Of a stretch of DNA of 64,000 nucleotides, positions 57,640 to 64,000 are shown piece by piece. The notes beneath the pieces were generated by a model that ran no database searches, was not told the DNA's origin, and worked only from the letters and a program-made list of their open reading frames with translations. The stretch is from Epiperipatus broadwayi (taxonomy: Eukaryota > Onychophora > Udeonychophora > Euonychophora > Peripatidae). Position 1 is the first letter of the stretch, and each line of letters starts with the position of its first letter. A program made the translations under genes and the position numbers. The stretch lies in NCBI GenBank assembly GCA_028023455.1, contig JAQFVV010012536.1, positions 1,816,001 through 1,880,000 of the forward strand, in the 5' to 3' direction.

Positions 57640-58500
57640 TAATTTTTTCAGCAGAATACTTTTCTTTCTTCAATATTCCAACATCTTGTCTACTTGAAGC
57701 TTTCCAATGGTTTCTATTCTTTACTATAACTTCTCAAAACAATCAATGTTGCACATTTTTAGAATGTTTTTGGAATAATCTTTACATGCAAATGGGATCT
57801 ACTTCTGTATGAAGACCATATTCCATTTCACCATGATATTCTTTTAGGAAGTCTTGTGTTGTTCATCCATTCACATTTTAATTCAGTTGTTCGAGAAACT
57901 TTTTAGGTGATCTTCAATAATAAGACTGTTTGTGACTCTTCTAGTAATTATTATCATATCATCAATATAAGCCAGCATGTTTATTTCTCTTCCAAGACAT
58001 GGGATAAATATTCTTGGAATATTACCATTGATCTCTCTCAAAGGATAATCAATATTTATAGCAAATAACGTAGGGGTAATCCTTGGCAAGGTCTTTGGAA
58101 ATATGAAATATTGCAAAAAGCCTTATGAATTTTTTGGGAACTGCTTTTCTATTTTTTATATAATGTATGAGATAACAAATAAGGATTGGCATTACTAGTG
58201 TGATATTACATATTTGATTAGCGGGAAATTGTAAATCTACATGGTCAAAGGAATTTTTGAAATCAATTTTTATTGTAATCACTGTAGATTTATCATTTTG
58301 TTTCACATGTGATACTATTTCATAAAATGCTAATATTGCATGATGAATGGTTGGGCAGGTAGAAGTTTAGTTGCCAAGATGGGCTTAAGTTTATTTTATA
58401 ATATTCTACCAAATATTTTTGCATGTATATCTTCAATTGTTATAGGTTTTAGTTGATTGATAAGGGAATTCATGGTATTGTGGGTTTTCACAGTCATAAA
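57640..58500 (-). pseudogene. LINE reverse transcriptase, frameshifted palm domain
   Basis: Reading down the minus strand: HHAILAFYEIVSHVKQND leads into KSTVITIKIDFKNSFDHVD (motif A, catalytic aspartate in IDFKN). After a frameshift comes TLFAINIDYPLREI (motif B region, usual QG..SP lost) and INMLAYIDDMIIITRR (motif C, YIDD), then EDHLKSF. Two overlapping frames of 85 and 77 codons (58049-58306 and 57883-58116) hold these parts, so at least one frameshift separates A from C. Upstream to 58500 and downstream to about 57640 further related but stop-ridden residues are visible. It is a non-LTR reverse transcriptase by its motifs; clade not assignable by eye. Confidence 0.75.
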
Positions 58501-58536
58501 TAATATTTGTTTGTTAATCTCTGGTTTATCTATGTA

Positions 58537-58800
58537 CTGCACCTAGATCTTAGGATCTAATGCAACCCTCCAGCAGCCACCTTTTATCTCTACTTAACTA
58601 CAAAACTATGAGACTTAAATTGAAAAGAATATTTTCAATCCAAACTCATTATCTTATATAGCCATATAGGTCCGAACTCAGTTCAGTACCTATACATTTT
58701 GGCATCTTTGGTTCTTTAATAACCATAGACACCACTATCCTATAACAGTTAAGAGCAAGCATAAGAAATGTTGATCATGTGATGTTTATTAACTTTTACT
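58537..58800. repeat. Fragments of family D and of the family C interior
   Basis: CTGCACCTAGATCTTAGGATC and CAGCAGCCACCTTTTATC (58537-58600) match 1890-1955. TATAGCCATATAGGTCCGAAC and AGTTCAGTACC (58657-58690) resemble 435-460 read in reverse. GATCATGTGATGTTTATT (58773-58790) is the reversed family D outer end. Confidence 0.55.
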
Positions 58801-59164
58801 ATTGCTTGAATATGTAATGCTTAGGATTATAATCTTATCACAGAGCACACTCATTCAATACGAGAACATTAAATGTTATTTCTGTTAAATTAATAATAGT
58901 TAATGTAAAATAATATATGAAATATTAAGCTGGATTGCTTAATTTGTGAACAAATATCGCTGTTAATAATGAGTGTCAACTTTTTCTGATATCAACGTTG
59001 ATTTATTTACAATATATGCAGCTGGAAGTATGTTGAAAGAGGAATTCTTATATCAGACTGAATAAATGAGCATTGATGAATGAAAAGTAAACTTTTATTT
59101 GCAAGTTTGTTAAAATGATTAGTTATGAATCTGCCTTTAAAATAATTCTGAATAATATTTATTC

Positions 59165-59435
59165 AACCACTAAACATCACATGATCATCATTCTTTATGT
59201 TTCCACAAGCTGTTTAGCACAGCGGATAAACTCTCCATACAATGGTATTAGATCCTAAGATCTAGGTACACGGCTCTCAGATCCAAGGCTCCTCACTGAT
59301 AAAGGCCACAAGCTAGAAACTAGTCTGGGGATATTGGATGAGTAGGCACAAGATGGGGATAAAAACCTTGTGTCCATTGATTGCTCTGACTTGCACTGAG
59401 TGGTGCTACTGTATGGAAAGTTTAGCCCCTGTGTA
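59165..59435. repeat. Foldback repeat family D copy
   Basis: ACTAAACATCACATGATC, AAACTCTCCATACAATGG and the inverse terminus GGTGCTACTGTATGGAAAG (59403-59421), with a nearly intact ribozyme module between and the family segment GGATATTGGATGAGTAGGC. Confidence 0.7.
59290..59331 (+). ncRNA. Type I hammerhead motif with one core change (family D)
   Basis: TCCTCA (59290-59295), CTGATAA (G8 to A), AGGCCACAAGCTA region, GAAAC (59316-59320), TA, GTC (59323-59325), TGGGGA (59326-59331). Stem I is six pairs with one G.T and abuts the core exactly; stem III is the palindrome ACTAGT. The G8 change is expected to abolish catalysis in this copy. Stem I here supports the family fold. Confidence 0.6.
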
Positions 59436-59439
59436 ATAT

Positions 59440-60600
59440 TTATTCAAGTACAAAATTCTATATTTATAACTATTTATACATTCATTATTTTATAATTCAA
59501 TACGTTTGTCATCAACAAGCTGACAGTCTTAACTAGGGCTTATATTATCAGCATCTTGAAAAATCATGTTAGGCTTATTTTTTGATTAGGTCTTATTTTT
59601 AAGAAAAGACAGTAGTTTTTGTTTACATATGTCAATCCACAATATATACATAGAAAATTATTAGCTTCTGTAAGGACAGCCTACCCTAACATAGCAGCTG
59701 TAGATATAGATAAACAAATAATGAAATAATTAATGATAAGTAAGGCAGGTTTATTAGTTATTATATATAAAGTAATGTTAAATCACACTTGTCATAAACA
59801 TGTTATTAGTTCTACATTTTATAGTGCAGTTTTTTCCTAATCTTTTAAAATATAAGCCTGTTTTTACCTGTGCTACTTTATCTTATCAACGCTGTCTACT
59901 CTGACAGGTGAGATTGTGTTAATATTGTAAACTATCTCATTCTAGAATTGGATCAGAAAACTCTGTCTTTTTCCTTTTTTTTTCAGTTTAAGCTTCAGAT
60001 TTTATAAATTATAGACAATTTAATATTAAAGCTTAATATTATTTTGCTGTTTTTGCTTGTAAAAATTATTTAAATACTTTCTTGAAAGGTTAAAGTTAAA
60101 ATATATATATTTTTATATGATTGGTAAAAAAAAATATTTTTTTTCTTTTTATTACATTTTAAAGATATTGTTGTACTGTATTGCATGCTGGAAATTAATG
60201 GTTTCGATGATTTATTGATCAGTTTTAAGTTGGTGGCATGTTTAACCTAATTTCAGCATATTAAGAGAAAGCGGTTCTAAATGACAAAATAATGCAATCG
60301 AAATATGAAATTGGAAGTTAAAATTTCTGTATTGATTTTTAATTACGTATTAGTGTATTGTTTATGTATTTTATATATTGAAGATTTTTATTTGAACAGA
60401 AGAACTCATTAGGATTTTGAAATTTAATATAATCTTTGGTATTAATCAGAGATATTAAAAGTACAGATCAGAACGTGGTGTATAGAGTGAAGATTTGGGG
60501 AGATTTTACTATTAATTAAGAACAATTAATATTTTCACGAGTTAAAAATGTTTGTATTCGAATTTTAACTGAAAAAGTTCCCTGCAAATAGGGCAAAAAC
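59440..60600. other. Non-coding AT-rich stretch
   Basis: I see no gene or repeat family. Confidence 0.45.
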
Positions 60601-60699
60601 CATTTTGTCCAATATACTCCGACTCAAATTAAAATTTTTAAAAATTTCAATCGAGAGTCTACAATTGAAAAATTATATCATAAGACATGGAATTCTTAT

Positions 60700-60865
60700 G
60701 ATACTCCAATTAAATCCCCCCCCCCCACATTCAAAAATAAAGCCAGCTGGATTTAATAATCCTAGATACAATAGGAGTCTCATCAACAGATTCAGGACAA
60801 CTCATGGTCATAAATGGAATTTAATAACCATGCGTTGTGTAATTGTAGATAAACCCAAACTATGA
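60700..60865 (+). pseudogene. LINE C-terminal fragment (unrelated to the RTE copies)
   Basis: In one frame: KPAGFNNPRYNRSLINRFRTTHGHKW, then NLITMRCV. The pattern PxGFxxPRxxxxxLNRxRTxHGRC, followed by a cysteine/histidine zinc motif, is common at the C-terminus of jockey-type LINE reverse transcriptases. Here the arginine-rich part survives and the zinc motif is lost after a stop at 60865. The reading frame begins earlier (60605) in sequence that does not look coding. Confidence 0.6.
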
Positions 60866-61095
60866 ATTAACACAGAATTGAAAAAACTTATTGAAGCTAC
60901 TAGAGAATAACAGTGAGTTGTGTAAATGTGGATAAACCCAAACTATGAATTGATGCAAAATTGAAGAAACTTATTGAAGCTATTAGATAATCTCCTAAAT
61001 GGAATATCTACAGATCCCTTTATGTGATGCAGAATTGAAGAAACTTATTGCAACCACTACAGAATTTTTCTCCTGATTGGAATATCTACAGATTC
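60840..61095 (+). repeat. Degenerate tandem repeats of about 85-100 bp
   Basis: GATAAACCCAAACTATGAATT, then GAAGAAACTTATTG(A/C)A and GGAATATCTACAGATTCC occur two to three times between 60850 and 61095. These repeat the end of the LINE fragment just upstream. Confidence 0.6.
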
Positions 61096-61289
61096 CTTTA
61101 TGATATCTTATTAATAGTTAAATTGACTAAATAAAAAAAATATCCATACACTGAATAAATAAAAAAGTGCAAACTATATTCAAACATTTTTAAATAAAAA
61201 GATACTTATCTGCTACTGTATATTTTATCAAATTTAGCTGACTGGAATCTTTTTGATTCCATTTTTTTTTTTTCTTGGATTACTGCTTA

Positions 61290-61420
61290 TGAGTGCCGGC
61301 TCAGCATGAAATTTATTTTTTTCACATGTATGTGGTCATGTGTATCAGTTATATAAGATGGAGTAGTTAGCTGAACGGAGTTTGAAAGTCTGTATTCAAA
61401 TTACATCTAATTAAATTTAA
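61290..61420 (+). repeat. Family B fragment
   Basis: CTTATGAGTGCCGGCTCAGCATGAAAT (a decayed ribozyme core; CTGATGA to CTTATGA), followed by ACATGTATGTGGTCATGTG, TATCAGTTATATAAGATGG. It is 5'-truncated. Confidence 0.55.
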
Positions 61421-61484
61421 GAATTGTGCACTGTTCAAATAATCCCAATTTTATATTGGTCTTCAGACTTTAGTATTAATATAT

Positions 61485-61640
61485 ATTGGTATACAAGAGA
61501 TTGTAAAAGACCTAGAAAAAGACCATATATGAGATGGATGGATAAAATAAGGAAGTGTGCTGGTGCGGCATAGAGAAGAAAAGCCATAGATTGGAGAACA
61601 TGGTTTAAACTTGGAGAGACCGTCATCCATCATTGACTGA
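61485..61640 (+). pseudogene. RTE-like LINE C-terminal fragment, plus strand
   Basis: Encodes YTRDCKRPRKRPYMRWMDKI, RKCAGAA, stop, RRKAIDWRTW, FKLGETVIHH. It matches 37200-37643 across the site where that copy has its frameshift, which shows the shared original frame. The in-frame stop makes it a pseudogene. A minus-strand open frame over the same bases is a shadow. Confidence 0.7.
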
Positions 61641-62157
61641 TAATGGTTGAAAATGATGGTGTATTAATCAGGTTTTATTTTAAATATCCATATAATGTTT
61701 AGCATGATTTGCGATCCATTTCTTAGAGTGTATTTAGATCTCAATTAACACTTATTATTAAGCACTTGGTGCTTGTGGCATATCCGTTAAGTTGCATATG
61801 GGTGTAAATATTATTGTTTTAATATTTGATTTTAACAACTGTCTTGTGTTTATAAAGATAGTTGTGTTAATGTTAAATAATATTTAAACCTCATCTTTGT
61901 GTCTCTGTCCTTCTTTATGACTTAATAGTACGTTGATGGTTGCCCAAATCAAATTTACATGCCTGAGATTAAAAAAATAATTACAGCTTCATGAGACAAC
62001 TATTAGGTAAAAATTTCATGGCTAACATATCTTCACTAATATGCTATAGTGCAGTCATAAAAATACTTAATTCATTAAAGTTTGTAGTTTTAAAATTTGA
62101 AAGCTTGTATAAATTTGGTTAGAAATGTAAAAATGCTATTGGGCAGGATTGGTATTA

Positions 62158-62315
62158 AAACACTAAACATCACATGATCACTATTCTTTATGCTTACATA
62201 AGCTATAGAAGCAAAGCTCTCAATATAGTCGTATCACTCATCTTTGCTGCATCCATTGATTACTCTGGCTTACACCGAGTGGTACTACTGTATGGAGAGT
62301 TTTGTCTCTGTGTAA
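62158..62315. repeat. Foldback repeat family D, short copy
   Basis: ACTAAACATCACATGATCAC, TCTTTATGCTTACATAAGC, then GGTACTACTGTATGGAGAGT; the ribozyme module is absent. Confidence 0.6.
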
Positions 62316-62629
62316 GATAGAAATGTTTATAAACTATTTCTGATACAACAATCAAAGGTTATTCCTTGGTTGTAGTTCTCTATTGATAGTGTTCTCTATT
62401 AGTAGACTTTGTGGAGAAAATTTAATACTCGTAGTATATCATTGTCAAACCCTCTTTTAGAAAAAATTAACAAAACAAATTTTTTAGAAAGTGCAATTTA
62501 AAAAAAAACAGTAATTGTGAGTTTTCCATTAAACTCACATTTTTGATAAATCTATAGTGTCATGGGAGGTTGGGAGGGGGGAGTGTTTACAAAAAAATGC
62601 CTGCTAGGAAAAGTCTTATTTAATATTTA

Positions 62630-62830
62630 CATTTCATGTGAGTGCTGGTTTAGCACAAAATATGTATATTGGTGATTATTTATCTTTTCAATATGTGTGT
62701 GATCAAGTGTGTCAGTAATATGAGATAGCATGGATCATTGAGGGTAGTGTGAAAGTGTGAGTTCAAACCCCATATATATTACATATTGGACTGCAGGTAT
62801 GAAAAAGTCTGTACTGTAGAAAAAAATTCA
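62630..62830 (+). repeat. Family B fragment
   Basis: Starts inside the ribozyme module (GAGTGCTGGTTTAGCAC, AAAATATG..TTGGTGATTATTT), continues through TGTGATCAAGTGTGTCAG, GAGTTCAAACCCC (62759-62771), to TGTACTGTAGAAAAAAAT as at 55133-55150. It is truncated just where stem II begins, losing CTGATGA. Confidence 0.6.
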
Positions 62831-63027
62831 TATATTTAACTCGATATCAAATTTTTTTCTCTCTTTTTTGAGAAACTGTAATATTCATATAAATGTTCTG
62901 GACATTTATTACTGTTATTTTAAATAAAGAAATCATTGAAGAAAAATTAATCACAATATTTAGAGTTAATTTTTTATTTTTTGAAGAATTTTATTGTAAC
63001 ACTTGAAATATGATGACACAATTATGA

Positions 63028-63507
63028 CTAATGTCCTGGGGTGAGACCTCCATAAAGGCTCCATGTGCTGCCGAAAAAGAATTTGGTTGACAGAAGCAAG
63101 TCTTTTGCTTGCAGGGCCTTCAGCTGGGAGTTAAAGTTTACTGATGGTTTAGGCCTCAGAAGCATAAATATAGTTGTGCACCTGGCCATCCATATAGCAT
63201 ATGAAATAAAGACGGCCAGACGAATGACCGGGAAGTCACCAGAGTGCAGACAGCTCTTGAGGTCAAGAATTTTTAGAAGAGGGATACTGCATTCATCATT
63301 GATGGACTGCCTAATGTCCTGATAGCCAGGGCAGAGGAAAATAATATGTTCAAATGTTTCATCTCCTCTGCAACAGATATAGCCCATGGGGTCTTTCTTT
63401 GAAAAATATCTTTTGAAATGAAGGAACCAGCTTGTAGGAATTGCGCCTAGATTAACTTTTATGAGGTGATCTTTAGGTTCCATAATGAGGCATTTAAAAA
63501 TTGACAT
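63028..63507 (-). CDS. LINE reverse transcriptase C-terminal fragment with CCHC-type zinc motif
   Basis: A 159-residue frame: a hydrophobic/basic lead (residues 13-34), then FSKKDPMGYICC (cysteines 45, 46), H54 and C59 in FEHIIFLCPGY, then an amphipathic tail (LLKILDLKSC, RLAVFISYAIWMARC, LKALQAKDLL). Zinc motifs of the form C-x-C-x7-8-H-x4-C at this distance from the end are typical of non-LTR retrotransposon proteins after the reverse transcriptase; here the spacing of the first two cysteines is unusual. No reverse transcriptase is visible upstream (to 64000). The frame is open, but nothing shows it is expressed; it may equally be listed as a fragment. Confidence 0.6.
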   Translation of the reverse strand: MSIFKCLIMEPKDHLIKVNLGAIPTSWFLHFKRYFSKKDPMGYICCRGDETFEHIIFLCPGYQDIRQSINDECSIPLLKILDLKSCLHSGDFPVIRLAVFISYAIWMARCTTIFMLLRPKPSVNFNSQLKALQAKDLLLSTKFFFGSTWSLYGGLTPGH

Positions 63508-64000
63508 GATCTTTTTTTTTGATTAATAGTAAAATGAAAAAATATATATAAATACAATATTTATACTTTATTCATGTCGGCAGTGTGCAATCATATTATA
63601 ACCATAAATGCACACTTTTTGGAAGAGCAGAATTCTGCACCTTTGGAAATAGTCCAGTGGATCACATTTTGTGACAGGAAGGTCTCAAATTTTTATCATT
63701 ATGATAATTTACCAAAACTACTGCTAACAAAAAGAAATTCACTGAATTAAATCAAAGTATGACAATGTTAAAAATGTATCATCACTTTCCATGTTATAAC
63801 TAATATAAGTAGGAAAAAAAAATTGAAATAAATCTTCTTAATGAAATTTATCCGAATTTATTCCTTTCTTTAATTTAACAATCGATTTATTACTTTTATT
63901 TTAATCTAACAACTAACACATCTTTGGTAGATTGTAAGCCCTCGAAATTGTGTATTTATCAAAAATACAGGCTGCCATCTTAGTTTACCAGAAAACTCCC
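63508..64000. other. Non-coding AT-rich end of window
   Basis: The last 45 bases (GGCTGCCATCTTAGTTTACC) match the inverted-repeat family at 56240-56950. Confidence 0.45.

Noticed and set aside
59930-60000. Splice acceptor-like pyrimidine tract followed by CAG
   Set aside because: Such tracts are frequent in this AT-rich DNA and no coding exon follows.
61435-61626. 63-codon minus-strand frame
   Set aside because: Antisense shadow of the plus-strand RTE fragment.

Overview
The window is AT-rich nuclear DNA from a multicellular animal, almost certainly an invertebrate. Evidence: about 70% or more A+T by eye, very long AAT and AT microsatellites, a 500-base assembly gap (20457-20956), tRNA-derived SINEs, and debris of Ty3/gypsy, Penelope-like, RTE-like LINE, hAT-like and pogo/Tc1-like elements. 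The lysine-tRNA-like primer site of the LTR element and the wording of the RTE fragments resemble arthropod and mollusc elements, but I cannot name the species. I see no host protein-coding gene with convincing exons. Every coding stretch I can support belongs to a transposable element.

Layout. 1-3.5 kb: SINE end, repeat family C (with hammerhead motif), family R4 and family D repeats. 3583-15931: one minus-strand LTR retrotransposon with exceptionally long LTRs (about 3.94 kb), a short 2.9-kb interior coding one 408-residue protein, and a 1.55-kb palindromic insertion in its 5' LTR. 16-20 kb: hairpin repeats. 20.4-21 kb: gap. 21.4-26.5 kb: dense tandem and inverted repeats with hammerhead motifs. 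28-32.7 kb: palindromes, a 71-bp satellite and an hAT-like MITE. 34-40 kb: SINEs, an AAT microsatellite, an RTE fragment, and a Penelope-like GIY-YIG endonuclease reading frame. 40-55 kb: SINEs of two families, many foldback repeats, RTE fragments, a TA-flanked DNA transposon remnant. 56-64 kb: inverted repeats and three unrelated LINE remnants.

The most interesting result is that hammerhead-ribozyme architecture recurs through several repeat families that otherwise look like MITEs. Several copies read as complete type I hammerheads: stem I, CTGANGA, a paired stem II, GAAA, a very short often palindromic stem III, and an NUH cleavage triplet next to the stem I return strand. The clearest are at 23976-24014 (-), 1834-1871 (-), 23296-23335 (+), 54955-54998 (+), 44320-44363 (+), and three in the insertion at 14243-15791. 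The motifs lie in units repeated in tandem (periods about 472, 415 and 348 bp). This fits the small non-autonomous animal 'retrozymes', with the Penelope-like element as one possible source of reverse transcriptase. Weaker hammerhead-like modules occur at the Penelope 3' end (39847-39885), in three palindromes, and in SINE family 2. The retrozyme-like insertion is absent from the sister LTR, and those LTRs are nearly identical, so the family moved recently.
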